The notes below the pieces were generated by a model. It ran no database searches. It had not been told where the DNA came from and worked only from the letters and a program-made list of their open reading frames with translations. From Culex pipiens pallens (Eukaryota > Arthropoda > Insecta > Diptera > Culicidae): a stretch of 64,000 nucleotides of DNA. This document shows, in pieces, positions 36,080-48,829 of this stretch. Location of the stretch: NCBI RefSeq assembly GCF_016801865.2, contig NC_068938.1, positions 190,012,476 through 190,076,475 of the forward strand, written 5' to 3'. The number at the start of each line of letters is the position of its first letter. Within the stretch, counting starts at the first letter, position 1. The position numbers and the translations under genes were made by a program.

Positions 36080-36700
36080 AAAGTAACTTTTTGAAATAAT
36101 CAAAATACTCTTTTGACTCAATAACTGAAAATTTAACAGAAGTTCGATTTTTTGACCTATACTTTCCGAGATATCACGAGTTTAAAAATGAGAATTTAGA
36201 TGACACTGGGGAAAACACATTTTTCACAAAATTTAAAGTTAAGGAGTATCTGAGTATTTGTATCTTAGCAACCAAAAACAAAAGCAGTAGGCATTTTTTC
36301 CGATATTTTTTTTAAATACCTATAACCTGAAATCGATAAACTTTATCAAAACATGTGTTACGGCAATTTCGATCGATTGCAAATTTTATTTTCGATCTCA
36401 GAAGTATTCTTGGAATTTTTGCTTGAAAATATTTTACTTTTTTGACATAAATAAATATTTTGTTTCTCAAAATGTATATCTTTTTCATGTACCGTATGTT
36501 GTACCATGCCTTTTTTGGTCCCCTAGAAGAAATAAAAAAAAAATGAAAATTAAAATTGACACATTTTGAGAGTTCAACTTTAAGTAATGAAAAGCTTAAA
36601 AAGGATTTTCCGTGTACCTAATTTTTTTCTAATTCAAACTTTGGAGAAGACACCAAATCGATTCGAAAATACTTGAAGATCTCGAAACAAAATGTTTATA
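36080..36700. repeat. Dispersed repeat fragment paired with 45330-45910
   Basis: Shares GAGATATCA, GAAAACACATTTTTCACAA, GGTCCCCTAGAA and GGATTTTCCGTGTA, in this order, with 45330-45910 (there AGTCCCCTAAAA and GGATTTTCCGTGTAAC). It ends in the GAAGACACCAAATCGATTC motif common to the dispersed repeats here. Confidence 0.65.
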
Positions 36701-39700
36701 TCTGGAAAATTACTCTTTTGTGTCTATCATCTTTTTTTTTTGTTTTTTAATGTTTACTTTTATAGTCACTTTTCGTGACCATGGCCAAATATTATTTTTC
36801 TGGTATTTCCTAATAAATTGTACTTGCTTCACAATGTCGTATTGCCCTACAATGTGAAGTAATTCTGAACATTTAAATTGAATTGTATCGAACAAAACTG
36901 TAATATTTTGTATTCTTTGTTCTTCAAAAGCTGTAACTGTAAAATTTGTACAGCTCAAAAAAAGTATGGAGACTTTCCACAAAAACAAGAATTGGTTGCT
37001 CAGAATGAATATTTTAACCCGAAAATTATATGATTGGTTTAAGGTTTTATATTTGTTTATAAATTAAATGAAGAAACATTAATTAGAGTGAATTCCATAC
37101 TCAAATTTGGCACATTTTTTAGACTATCAACTAGTAAATTTGCTATAGACCAATGGAATTTCATGGAATTCAAGTTAAAAAATTATAATCATAGCTCGAA
37201 TATCTTACAACGAGGAAATGACAAATTAAAAAAAAAATATATATATATATATTTTTTTATATTTTATCTTCTTTAGAAATTATTAAATTATGGTTTTATT
37301 TGTACAAACAAACAACTTTTAGTATCTGATATTTCACCACTTTTAAGGCATCTATATAAATCTAGATGACCCATGAGATTTTAAAGAAGAGTATTGTGTT
37401 TCACCTTCTTGTTAGTAATTTCTATGAGGCGCATATTAATCTAATTCCGTTTTATTTTTTCATTACTCTTCTTAAGTGCTGTAATTCAAAATATTTTACT
37501 TTTTTTTACCTTAAAATGAATATTAACCATCACAAATAGGTTTTTTTTACATCAAGTATATTTTTATTTTTAAGTAAGCCTTTAAAAATCTAACAATAGA
37601 ATATCGTGAAATCAAGAATCAGAAATCCGTTTGATTTGGATTAAATCTGTGCAATTAGCAGCATTCAAGAACAAAGTATCTGTCATTTTTGTTGAACTCA
37701 ATATTTTTTTTTTTTTTGAACAATTTAAAACAGGTTTTAAGTCACCACAATTTTAAATTTTACCTTTAAGAAATTAAAAATAGCATAAGAACATTCAAAA
37801 CTCCGCAAAAAACACACCCATACTATTCCCCCTTTTTCCCATCTATTCTGAGATCCCTTTCAGACTGTTTCTTTAATTCCCAACACGTGCACCGCCGGTG
37901 CTGCTGCTGCCACTGTCAGTGTCGTGCACTGTCTCTCTCTCTATACTTTTCTGCCAGTGTTGGTCCCAAAACAGCTGAAGCAGACATTTGTTGTCGTTTA
38001 CCACGCTGCTGCCGACCGCTTCGCCGTTATTCCGCATTCCCTTTCTCCACTCTTCTTGCAGCGGCAAAGGGACCATCATCGTCAACGCAACGCTGCCAAA
38101 TCCAGAGAAGAGAGTGGGAAAGAGAAATTGAGGGAAGCGAGACGACGAGTCATGGCAAGCTGCGCGCTCTCTCTCTGCTTGCTTGACTGTCAACATATGA
38201 TCCCATAAATTTGGACGGATCCGTGACAGGTGTAAATAAATGGTTTCGGGGTGATCTCTTGCGCCGGGATGGGGCTTCCCGAACCCAGGTAGAACCCGGG
38301 ACGATGGCGCCTCGGTTCTACTCCGGGGTTCCTTCTGAATAAAAGATTAGCAAATCACAACCCGGCGAGAACCAGAACATGTGCGCTGAACCTGAAGGCA
38401 GGAATCGGGGCCCGGCGCGCTCCATGTTGATATATCGATGTATAAGGCCAGAATAAACATCCTAGGCGAAAGTTTTGCTCGATGTTTATTTTGGGTTGCG
38501 TGTTTCGGGGCAATCATCAGAGACAGAGGGGCCTTCGGAGCACTGGGGCCAGCATGGGAATTGATGTGTTCATGGCAAATTATTATCGCGTACGAAACTG
38601 CACACCAAACTGCCACGCTCTGGTCTGGTACGGTAGATACCAGACCTTGCCGGGCAAATGGCCACGCTCGAATAATGCCAGAAGCAATTTCAGAGGTTTG
38701 ATTTATGGCGCCTATTGCTCCCTGGTCGCCAACGGGATTTCTGGTATTAATGTGCGAGAGAATGTTTGCGTTTAATTCAGCATCTTGAACTGCAACTACA
38801 AGAACTCTCTCTTCGGTTGATCTCCAAAACTGCCGAGTCTCCTACCTTGGCTATCTCGAACCTCGGTGTATTTATATCCAGTCTGGTCCGCCGTTGAAGA
38901 CCGTCGTCGACCGCAGCTATGTCTGATCTGGATGACCTTTCTCGGGAGGGGTAACACCGCGCAACGGACTACACAATCTGCAGCGGAATCTGTCAACTCG
39001 TGGTTTTGTTTTTAACGACTTTTTAATAGGTTCCCATAACCTCTGCGCCTCGCGCGCCAAACTTTTGAATTAATTCGCACAACGTGTCTCACTTCACCAC
39101 TCGACAACTCTTCAAAAACGCGTTACAGCATGTTGCCAACAGTTTCCTTACACACACAGCTGCTGCCCACTCCGGAACTAACTCTTCCAGCGCTTCTTCC
39201 GCGTATCAGCCGCGCGCGAACTGCCCCTTAAAACACACACAACTCTTCACAACAAAAAGCACTCTTCTTTATCTCATCACAATTTGCGATGAGATGCTCT
39301 TCGGTGACACTCAATGCACTTCTTCGAAACTATCTTCACACCTGACACCACACTGGTAGGAAAGATCTTCCAGGTTGTTCGCGTGGAACCAAAGCTGCTG
39401 AACCAACCGGCACGGACGACGAACGCGAATGGAATGCCAGGATCGACCACAATCGGCAAGCGTTTTGTTTTGCTTCCTCTCTCTCGTCTAATATGGCACT
39501 CAGCGCTCACTCTCTCGCGCACGTTTCAGCGTGAGAAAGAGTGCTCACGCGGTGAGAGTTTAGTGGGAGATGTTTCGAGGGTGAGATTATTGGGAAGAAG
39601 TTGAAGGATTCCGGAGGGTGGTTGATGGGAAGAATGCGATCGGTGCACAGGTGTTCGGGAGTTGTACGGAAAAGAATTAAAACCAACCAAACTAACGAGG
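36701..39700. other. AT-rich stretch then single-copy island
   Basis: 36701-37800 is AT-rich with a TA run at 37236-37252. 37800-39700 is GC-richer with repeated CTCTCT/GAGAG tracts. The frame at 38347-38616 and its neighbours match nothing I know. Confidence 0.5.
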
Positions 39701-40431
39701 GGGATGGGTTTGAAGGGGCTTAGGAAGGAGGTTTTGTTGTTATTGTAGGGCTGAATATTGGCAATAGAAATAAATAGTAAGGATATGTTCAAGGGATACG
39801 AATGATTAGAAGTTTTTAAAACTATTTTTTGAAAAAACAAAATTTTCAGCAAAAAAAAAAACAGCACTGAAAACTTATAGTTATTCGCTTCTGAATTCTG
39901 AAATTTTTGAAAGCATTTTTTTGAGGATTAGGACCACGTGGACATTTTTCTAGAAATAAGTAAAATCATCTAACCCAATATTTTTGAAAAAATTAAGGGT
40001 TCTCCTTTCTAATGCTTTTTAAGAATAATAAATTGGCTAAAAAATGATTTTCTGATAATTTTGAGTCTTAACTTACTAAATATTGAGTAAATTATAGCGT
40101 CTTTCAATTTTTCACAGCACACCAGACAAAATTGGCATAATTTTGTCTTAAAATAAAATTTGAATCATTTTTATGTATCAGAGCAGTAGATAAAAAAAAT
40201 CTTTTTTTCTTAAGATACTCTATTTTAAAAAAATATATTTGTGTTGCAAAATCATTTTTTTTTTTAAAAACAAGCGTTATATAATGGTATTAATATCTGT
40301 TTTTTTTAAATAAAAAACAATCTGAAAATTTCTTTACCGATAACAATTAATTATGTTTGTTTTCATCCTGTTGTTCAAAACATGTTCAAAAGTCAAATTG
40401 TCAAATCAAGACAGATTGTTTTTTACTTCGA

Positions 40432-40812
40432 AAAGTGACATTATTTTAATCATTGGCAAAGTCACATAAACAAGTCAAACTTCTTAACCTAATTTTTTTT
40501 ACATTTTAAGAGTATTTCTTTCCAATGCTTTTTAAAGATCCAAAATTGGCTGAAAAATTGATTTTTGTCGAATTTTTAGATCGAATAATAAAGTTTTAAA
40601 GAAAAGATCAATAATTAAACTTAACCCTCAACAACCCAACCCCGCCTTCAGGCGGGCTTCGATCTAAAAATTCACCGAAAATCTATTTTTAAGCCAATTT
40701 TGGATCTTTGACACGCATTGGAAAGAAAAACTCTTAAAATGTAAGAAAATTTGAGGTTTGGAATTGTGACTTGTTTCATGTGATTTTGCCAATGTTTAAA
40801 AAAATGACATTT
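40432..40812. repeat. Foldback element with GC hairpin in its spacer
   Basis: Arms of about 150 bp (40432-40584 and 40659-40812) are inverted: ACATTTTAAGAGTATTTCTT against AAAGAAAAACTCTTAAAATG, and GATCCAAAATTGGCT against AGCCAATTTTGGATC. The 74-bp spacer holds a perfect 6-bp GC stem, CCCGCC TTCA GGCGGG (40641-40656), in otherwise AT-rich DNA. A diverged extra copy of the arm lies at 39995-40075. Confidence 0.85.
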
Positions 40813-43700
40813 TTCTGGGGTCAACTTTGGCTGTGTTATTCACTAATATTTTCTGTATTATATGTAAAAATAAGATTCAGTAATTTTTGTATTGTCCCAG
40901 ACTATGCTTCTAAGCATTTTTTAACAATTTAAATAATAAAGGTTTCATGAGATAAGAGAATTAGAATGAGAGAAACATGAAAAAAAAAATGAAAGAGTGG
41001 CTGTAAAAACATGAACAAACACGAACAAAAAGACAAAAGGTAATGATAGGAGGTAGTAGTATTAGCCAAATATTATCAGAAACAAACATTAACTAATTAA
41101 GTTTTTCGTAGATCAAAAGTTGCTCGAAATTACTATTCTAAAAAAGGGAAAAATAAAAAAAATCGAAAAAATGGGGAATAGAGGGTTAACTGAGTTATAT
41201 AAATTCTATAAATTTTAAGTAAAATTGATACAAATTGTAGAACTCTACCTAAAGTTCCTTTAAATTAGTTTTGTTTTTAAAAATATCGATTAATTTTACA
41301 TTCTGAACTAAATAACTAACTAACTAAATGAACTAAGCACGAATAAAAAGTTTTTACGTTTTACATGAAATTTTGTTCTACTAAAAATGTTATCTTTCCC
41401 TAGTAATTTTTTAAACAAAAATCCAAAAGTGCAACCCGTTTTCCGATTCAAACTCATTTTCATTGAAAAAATCGCGATGCTTTGAGAATATTGGAATAAT
41501 CGATTTAATCAACATTTTCGTAAGTACAGTTCACAAACTTGTTGAACTGTTCAATATTTTATATGAACTTTATTTTAAAGTACATTGAACACTCTCTACT
41601 ACGGTCAGTTTGATTTCATACCATTAAGTACGTAATCAACTTGTGCTCTCCGTTTTTTCAGATAAATCTCAAACCTATCAAAGTCAATGTCATCCCTGTT
41701 TACGGTTCCGTAAATTGTGGATTTGGCTTGAAATTTGTAATCAAATTCTATTTCTTGTTTGACAAAGGAGAAAGGAACAAAATCTGTCAATAAAATTTGT
41801 ACTAGTACTATGGCTGTTATTTTTGAAGGAAAATGTGGAAAATAGAAGAGACAAACTGTTTTAGAGTTAAAATTGAAATTGTCTATTGAGAGATAAAAAA
41901 AGTGCATGTTGTTGTTTACAATATTTTTCACAACAAACAAGACGATGAGACAGTGAAAATCTTATGTAAAAGTAAAGAAAGAGAGAGATAGAGAAAGAGA
42001 CTTTTAAATTTTTGATGCGGATATTATTAACTTACTAAAAAAATCCGGAATTGCTGAAGATTTTCAAAAACAATCAGGTTAAACAAAAACTGCTATAAAA
42101 TATATTAGTTTTTGCGCCGAAAATCTTAAAAAATACATGTTTTGGCCTTAAGGCCTACATAAAATTTTCAATCATTTTTTCCCATCAAAACACATCAAAC
42201 ATTGGGAAAACGTATATTTTACCAAACTCTCCTCCCACCTCCTTCCTCGTCTCTTATCAACAATTTCCACAACAATAAAGAAAAAGTGCAAAGCAAGCAG
42301 GACCAAACAAACAAACTGTGCCCACAGAAGGGGAAACTCTCGTACAATAAAAAGAAGGTGGGAAAATTCTCCCCTCACCGTCCGTCGTCCTCACCTTCTT
42401 GCTCGGGAGAGACAAAAAAGAAAACGGAGAAAGGAAAAAAAGGGGGATTTTGGCCGTCACCGGCTCTCCGAAAGGTGACGTTGAAGGGATGCTGCTGAAG
42501 AAGGAGGAAGGAGGTTGGAAAGCATACCGAGTGCGAGGGATTATGATGTTTTTGTTGCTTTCGTCGTCCTTGTTCGGACCGATCGACCTTCGGCAGCCCG
42601 AGTGGAAATGAATAATAGAAATGGATTTTTTTTAAATTTTGTTTTCAATTTTAAAACAATGTTGCTTATTTTTTAATGTTCTTGAAAAAAAAATTGTTTT
42701 TCAAAAATAACTCTTTATTTTAAAACGAAAAAAAACATATTCCATCGACATCATCCTCCTGCACAGGAAGGTTGAGATGTGTGTACCATGGCCATTTGGC
42801 AGCAGCACCGGCAGTGCCCTGGCCTGGCCCGGCATCGCTCTTGTCCGCCTTTCCTGTCGGTCGGTCGTTCGTTATGTGAAAAAGTGCACCAGTTGCGAAC
42901 GGGCACCGGGATTATGGTGAAAATTGTTTTAAAGGCTAATACAAATGGGGTTGGAATTGGTGGTAATCGGTAAACGGTGTGAATAATTTATCATGGCGAT
43001 GATTTATTTGTACAGCTGATCTCGATGCCGTAGTCCTGGGGTCTTCCCCCTTGAGTGGAGTTCTAGGAGGTTCTGCGGGTTTTCCTGCTGCAGTTGGTCC
43101 CAGGTTTTATCTTTTTTAAATTGAATTTTAACTTGATTTGCAATCGTTTGTAAGTTTGTTAAAGAAATTTTAAATTATTTTTAGTTCTTAATTTAATTTT
43201 GAACCGTTATTTTATCTTTTAAATTCACACAAAAAATCAGAACCTCGCAAAAAATGTGACACATGGCTTGCGAACTCCTCAAACCACCAAGCGAGGACAC
43301 CGGCTGCTGAATGGTAATCTTTATGAAATGGCAGAGAAAAAAGGGCCATCGCCTCCAACCCAACTCCAAAAAAAAATCCCTCCCACCAAGCCCACACTTC
43401 CGACTCATTTCAATAAACGAACGAACGTTTTGTGGATTTAACATATCCAAAAAGTTGTGTGCGGTTTTCCCCCTTCCCATTTGGGCGCCGCCAATCAAGG
43501 CAACTTGTCTGCTGCCACCGTTCGAGCTCTTATCTTGGGTCGTCATAACACCCGGTTACTCCCCCGTCCACCAGCTCCATCCCTCCCTACCCATCTTGAG
43601 CTTTTCTCACCCACTCTTTATTTTCCTTCGTGAAACAAACCCCCCCACGAGCTGGAGGAGAAAAAAAGTGATGGAATCAATTTGAAGGGAGATTTTATGT
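40813..43700. other. AT-rich stretch then single-copy island
   Basis: 40813-42180 is AT-rich; the 111-codon minus frame at 41605-41940 shows no known domain. 42180-43690 is GC-richer without a recognisable gene. Confidence 0.5.
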
Positions 43701-44099
43701 ATTCTAACTGAGAAAAAAAAACAAATAGAGAATTTTAGTTTTTCAAAATGGACTATACAAATTAATGCTTAATTTCTAAATGAATAAAAAATACAAAAAA
43801 AAACCCTTTCAAAAATAAAATATAATTAAATCATTTTAAAAAAATAGTGCTAACAGTCTGATGTGCCCATTCTTTTGCCAATATCTTAAAATTTGTAAAA
43901 TTTCATTAAAATAGTTAATAGCATCAATTATTTTAAAATAAATTAAAACAGTGCAACATTTATTTATGTTTCCAAATTTAAATTTTCAAATAAGTATAAT
44001 GTTGGAGCAAGAAATCTATTGAAACAGGATTTAAAAAAAATACATAATTGACAAAGTTTCCACAATAATCTCCATAATTAGCGAAAATGGGTATGATTT

Positions 44100-44240
44100 A
44101 ATTTTTAAACATCTTAAGAAGGAATTTTCTGATTAATTTCATGTCTTGGGCAATGATGTAGGATGTGATTAGAACTGCTCAGATAAAAATTGGCACACGG
44201 AAAAAATATCTCGAATTTTTATTTTTTGCCGTTTTTAAAT
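44100..44240. repeat. Dispersed repeat fragment (family of 833-1100)
   Basis: GGAATTTTCTGATTAATTTC, CTTGGGCAATGATGTAGG and ACTGCTCAGATAAAAATTGG follow the same order as 833-1000 and 20890-20990. Confidence 0.55.
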
Positions 44241-44316
44241 GATCGACTTGATTTGAATATTGAAAATTGCGAAAAACTCAATCCACCAAGCGAGGACGAG
44301 GAAAATATTTTATAAT

Positions 44317-44466
44317 AGACATTACAACGTCTTTTCAGACTGAATTTACTACCTAACGGGACAAACACAGAACACCCAGAGGAGATGGGCGGGAATCGAA
44401 CCCGGGCCCCTTAGCACACATGAGGGATCGGCAGCCGAAGCCGCTAACCACCGCGCCACGGGGTCC
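44317..44466 (-). mobile_element. tRNA-derived SINE, second copy of the head family
   Basis: On the minus strand, GGACCCCGTGGCGCGGTGG leads to GCGGCTTCGGCTGCCGATCC, then B box GGGTTCGATTCCCGCCC and a short tail. It shares GCGGCTTCGGCTGCCGATC with the head at 4257-4340, but the body differs. ATTTTATAAT (44307-44316) and ATTTTATTAT (44469-44478) may be a target duplication with one mismatch. Confidence 0.65.
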
Positions 44467-44639
44467 TAATTTTATTATGGAAATGAAAATTTCACAAATG
44501 TTTTGATATTTGACATTGGATATCGAAACAATAGTTGCCAAAATATCGTTAGTTGAAAATGCAGGTCTGATCAGGTGACGCTGAGGAATATCCACTTTTC
44601 ACCATTTTCAAACTTTATAAAACATTACTTTATAAGCTA

Positions 44640-45075
44640 GAATAGTAGTTTATGCAACAAGTTGCAAAAAGAGGATTTTTTCAGCACGAGTCGTACATTT
44701 ATCCAACGAGGTTCACCAAGTTGGATAAATACGACGAGTGCTGAAAAAATCAAGTTTTGCAACGAGTTCCATACAACATTTTTTTGCAATTTCGAAAAAC
44801 ACCCATTGAGTGAAATTTTAAGTCGAATTTTCATGTATTTTGTCAATAAATCGTTTAAATCAAAAAAATGTTAAAAAGTGTTAGTTTTCGAAACAAGTGC
44901 TGAAAAGTTCAACTTTTCCGCACCAATTTCAGTGCTGAAAAGTAGAACTTTCAGTATTTATTTTGAAAAGTGTTGCTATTCGATTTTGTTATTTTTGGTA
45001 CAGAAAAGTAGGCTATTTTGTCGTTCAAGAATGACAGGAAAAGTAAGTAGTTTCACGACGGAATTTCAAAAATAT
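44640..45075. repeat. Second copy of the CAGCAC-hairpin repeat
   Basis: Contains the same hairpin (44675-44749). The inner ATTTATCCAAC/GTTGGATAAAT stem is perfect here, and the outer CAGCAC/GTGCTG stem is also kept. It continues through GAAAAGTAGGCTATTTTG to AGTTTCACGACGGAATTTC. GCAACAAGTTGCAAAA and TTTTGCAACGAG extend the palindrome outward. Confidence 0.65.
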
Positions 45076-45329
45076 ATTTTTTTGAATTATTTTTTTCTTA
45101 TTTTTATCGATATTTATATTGAAATGATTTTTCCGTAATCGAAGATTATGAGTAAAAGATGGAATTTGTAAAGTATCAGGTTAACCATTTAATTTTAGAG
45201 CTTAGAAACTCTGGTGCAATTTTGACAGTTCTAGCTGGTGTGAAAATGACCACAAGAAAAAATCTGAAGAAGGCAAATTTGTAGAAAAATGAATCATGAA
45301 TTTTTTTTGTTTTTTTTTTTTAGACTTCA

Positions 45330-45910
45330 ATGAACTTTTTAAAAATATTTTTATGAAAATGAGCAAAAAAAAATATTTTTTTTTAGTTGAGAGTCGAACC
45401 AATATTTGACGAGATATCATATGTTGAAAATTCGGGTTTGATATGGCGAAACTGAGAAAAAAGCATTTCACAATTTGAAAACTTCTAGAAGCTTTATTTT
45501 TCTAACCAGTGGTCCGATCAACAATGTCTTAATTGTTGGAAATTTGCTCGGCATTATGAAAATATTTTCAGCAGTTTGAATTTAATATAAATTTTAAATT
45601 TATTCACAAATAGACTATATTCGAAACGGTGCATTTTATGAAAAAACTAATCTCTGGCATAAAAGTTACATTTTTTAGTCCCCTAAAACAAATCCAAAAA
45701 TGTCGAAAATAAATATAAACTTTTTTGAGTAATATTTTTTCTATGCAGTGAATTAAAAAAAGGGGATTTTCCGTGTAACATTTTTTCTATATATTTTTAT
45801 TCATAATCTACTTCTTTGCCCAAGATACCAAATTGCTTATAAAACTTAATTCCAAATTATCGATTTTAAAACATTTACATTGTTATTTTGTACGGCAAGC
45901 CCGAAAATTT
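45330..45910. repeat. Dispersed repeat fragment, second copy
   Basis: Same block order as 36080-36700: GAGATATCATATGTTGAAAA, GAAAAAAGCATTTCACAA, TAGTCCCCTAAAACAAATC, GGGGATTTTCCGTGTAAC, then GCCCAAGATACCAAATTGC. Diverged and without termini. Confidence 0.65.
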
Positions 45911-46139
45911 GCATAGAGACTTGTATGTAAAAACTAATGATTGAAAAAGGCTTCTTTTGATACAGGAAATGAATGGACAAGGTTTTATCCAAATCACATT
46001 TCTACAAAATAAAAAAATCTTTTAAAAAATCTTCAATATCTTAAGTTGCAAAATTGTAGAGAATAACTTGTTATTATAAAGCACTTATTTTTAAATTACA
46101 ATAAAAACACTTTGTAGTATTTACCATAAACAAGGTATT

Positions 46140-46363
46140 CACAGCATAGAAAAAAGTTGAATTTGGGAATGTTGAAAATTTGGTAGTTTGAATATTTCCT
46201 CTTTTTGAGTAATATTACCTAAAAAATGTGTAAATATGTAAACCTGATGAATATTTACCAGAAACTCAAGAAAATTCATCATTTATTGATGTAATATTAC
46301 ACTTTTTTTTGACACAAAAATTGTCACCATTTCCTGATGAATATACCATCTTTTTTTTCTGTG
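46140..46363. mobile_element. CACAG...CTGTG MITE, copy 3 (reversed)
   Basis: Ends in TTTTTTTTCTGTG. Its right half (GACACAAAAATTGTCACC, then CCTGATGAATATACC) is the reverse of the left half of copy 1. The left terminus is altered to CACAGCATAGAAAAAAG. Confidence 0.65.
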
Positions 46364-46553
46364 TTGACAAATTAATTGCATCACAACGTATATATATTTT
46401 TTATTTTGCTCCTATTTATTCAGAAAAAGTTTCATTATTTTTTATATTTGTTTATATTCAGTACATAAATTAACGACGCTTAAAAATAAACACATAAATT
46501 GAATATGTTTTTCAAAATATATCGAAAAATCAAACAATTACAAAACTTTTCTA

Positions 46554-46654
46554 CTGTGTGTGTGTGTGTGTGTGGTCCAATCCAATACCCGCTGGCCGGC
46601 AGCGAAATTATGGGAAAGTATAATTTGTATCAGACTTGGGTTATGCTGATACAG
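46554..46654 (-). mobile_element. 5'-truncated retroposon with CA tail and 20-bp target duplication
   Basis: The 20-bp ACAATTACAAAACTTTTCTA occurs at 46534-46553 and 46655-46674. Between them, on the minus strand, lie only the last ~100 bp of the family at 54317-54885, ending GGGTATTGGATTGG plus a CA repeat. A 5' truncation with an intact tail is typical of aborted target-primed reverse transcription. Confidence 0.85.
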
Positions 46655-46689
46655 ACAATTACAAAACTTTTCTAATGTAGCCAAAAAAG

Positions 46690-47640
46690 TTCCAAAGGAC
46701 CTGCTGCTTCGGCAACAATTTTTCCCATCATCGTTTCAAGGGGTGACTGTTGGTGGTGGATCGCACACAAACCAACAAACGCACTTACCTACACATTTAC
46801 AGAGCTGCTCCCCCCTCTCGCTCACACACATATATTTATTGTCAAATGTCACAAGTGTTGTGGCGCCTTTTGCTCGAACAAAAATTGCCCGCGCCAAAAA
46901 AAAGAAGCTTCGTCGACAAAGATTTAGGTGGGAAGCAATGAACAGTGTTTGTGTGCTGGGAGGGGGTTGGGGGAGGTGATTGTAATTCGTGGGGAAGTTT
47001 TGTTTGCGCGCAGATTTATTCCTAATTGTAAACATTGGGAATAAGGGAAAAGTTTTAAAGAAAATTGCGGGATGTGGGATTTGTAAGGGGGTGGCTTCAA
47101 GTTGTTGCGTTTTTTTTTAAATGCTTTTTAAAGTTTTTTTTTTCATTTTTACAACTCAAAATGGTAAATTGAACATGGAAGTCCCGTTTTGTTTTCATGT
47201 CTTCCACCTTCCACCAAAATTTTTCTCCCATTTTAGGATTTTCCAATCGCACCCTCAACCTACTCACCATCGATAGGACACTAAATACATAAATACAATT
47301 TGGCGGCCATGCGGTTGACCAAACCCCCTCCCAGCAATAGCTCTCAGACGACATCGGGTGAGGGCTCCCCCAGACAAAGGTTCGGGAAAATATGCATATT
47401 TTTATTTATCGCATTAAAAACAACAGCAACATCGGCCTGTGTTCGCATTTGGTCATCCGGTGGGCGGTGGACCACACTTGTCAGGATTTCAGCGATTTGC
47501 CACCACCACCCCTAGAGCAATCTCGCAACTTTTTTTTTGTGTGCCCGTCATAACAATTTGAACTTTTGGTGGAGATTTGGAACGCTGATAAAAAAATACC
47601 GTTTTTTTAAAGTATTTTTAAAGTTTCCATTTAAAAAAGT
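46690..47640. other. Single-copy island, no gene recognised
   Basis: GC-richer DNA. Frames of 60-99 codons overlap on both strands. Confidence 0.55.
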
Positions 47641-47757
47641 TGAACATCAACTTGATTATCGTCAATCGACACAGTTTTCTGATCGAAATACAGTCTAGAC
47701 TCGATTATTCGAAGCCTCGATTATCTGAATGGTTTGTATGGGACTTCTGATAACACT

Positions 47758-48080
47758 GACCAACAAAAATTGACAAAAATAACTGCGCAGGCTAAACTCG
47801 AGGGGAAGCATGAAGTTTGAGGTCCCCAGAAACACGTGCACTTTGAATTTTACAAAAATATTTATACAGGGCCGAATGGTTTTTCTCTTAAGTTTGCATG
47901 GAGAATCAGGGCGGTTCATAGAAGAACTGAACCGCACTAATTCACCATACAAACTTCGGAGAAAAACCATTCAGGGTCGAACAAATATTTGGGACAAATT
48001 CAAAGTGAACGTGTTTCTGCGGACCTTAAACTTCATGCTTCCCCGCGAGTTTAGCCTGCGCAGAAATTTTGTTGGTCGGT
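47758..48080. mobile_element. Foldback element with ~150-bp arms
   Basis: GACCAACAAAAATTGAC..TGCGCAGGCTAAACTCGAGG on the left is inverted on the right (48000-48080). Arms run to the centre at the hairpin GCGGTTCATAGAAGAACTGAACCGC-like sequence near 47925, with almost no spacer. Arm identity is roughly 85%. It lies inside 47691-48978. Confidence 0.8.
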
Positions 48081-48202
48081 GTGATCAAATCATGGACGAA
48101 AAATGTTTTTCGATTTTTTTTCATTTTCTACCTTTTAACATCAAATTTGAGTTGTCGCGTTGACTGCTTGTTAAATTACCAAATTATTTCTTTTTTTCAA
48201 TA

Positions 48203-48829
48203 CCGTCCGTGGGGGTGACTATGGGTCAAAAATTATACACCTCTCGTAATTTCTTAATAACAAAAACAATTGAAATAATATCGAAAATCTTTCAACGTAG
48301 ATTTGTTCTTAGATAGCTTACTAAATTTTTTCCAAAATATGGTGGATTTTGATGAACACTAACTTAAATGCCAATAGTTTGAAAATTGACCCAATCTCAC
48401 CCCTTAGAGGGGGTGACATTGGGTCAAACAAAACTTAAATGATGCTCAAATACAAAGATATGGTAAAAACAAGTCATTCAACAGTGTTTCTTGTTCGAGG
48501 GAATCGTATTGACACGCTACAATGTTTGAAGTGGAGATTTTCAAACATTTAGGTAGTTTTCGAGCAATTATAACAAACATATTAGAAAAATGATTTTTCG
48601 AGAAGTCATTTTTGGCCAAAAACGTACCCCAAATTCAGACATCTGCCAAAATAACAGGATTTGTTCTAGGAACGAGATTTTTTCAGCAAAGTTATCTTAA
48701 GATGTCCCCTACACAACCCTTTTAACAAAATTCAGTTTCGTTGAGAATAACCTAAGAAATGGCAAAATCCGTAAAAAATCACTTTGACCCAATCTCACCC
48801 CCTAGACCCAATGTCACCCCCACTGACGG
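48203..48829. mobile_element. TA-flanked MITE with GGGGGTGAC motifs
   Basis: Ends CCGTCCGTGGGGGTGACTAT and, inverted, CCGTCAGTGGGGGTGACATT agree closely. TA flanks at 48201-48202 and 48830-48831. The motif GGGGGTGA(C/G)ATTGGGTC recurs subterminally on both sides (48408-48428 and, inverted, 48785-48825). No coding capacity. Confidence 0.8.
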
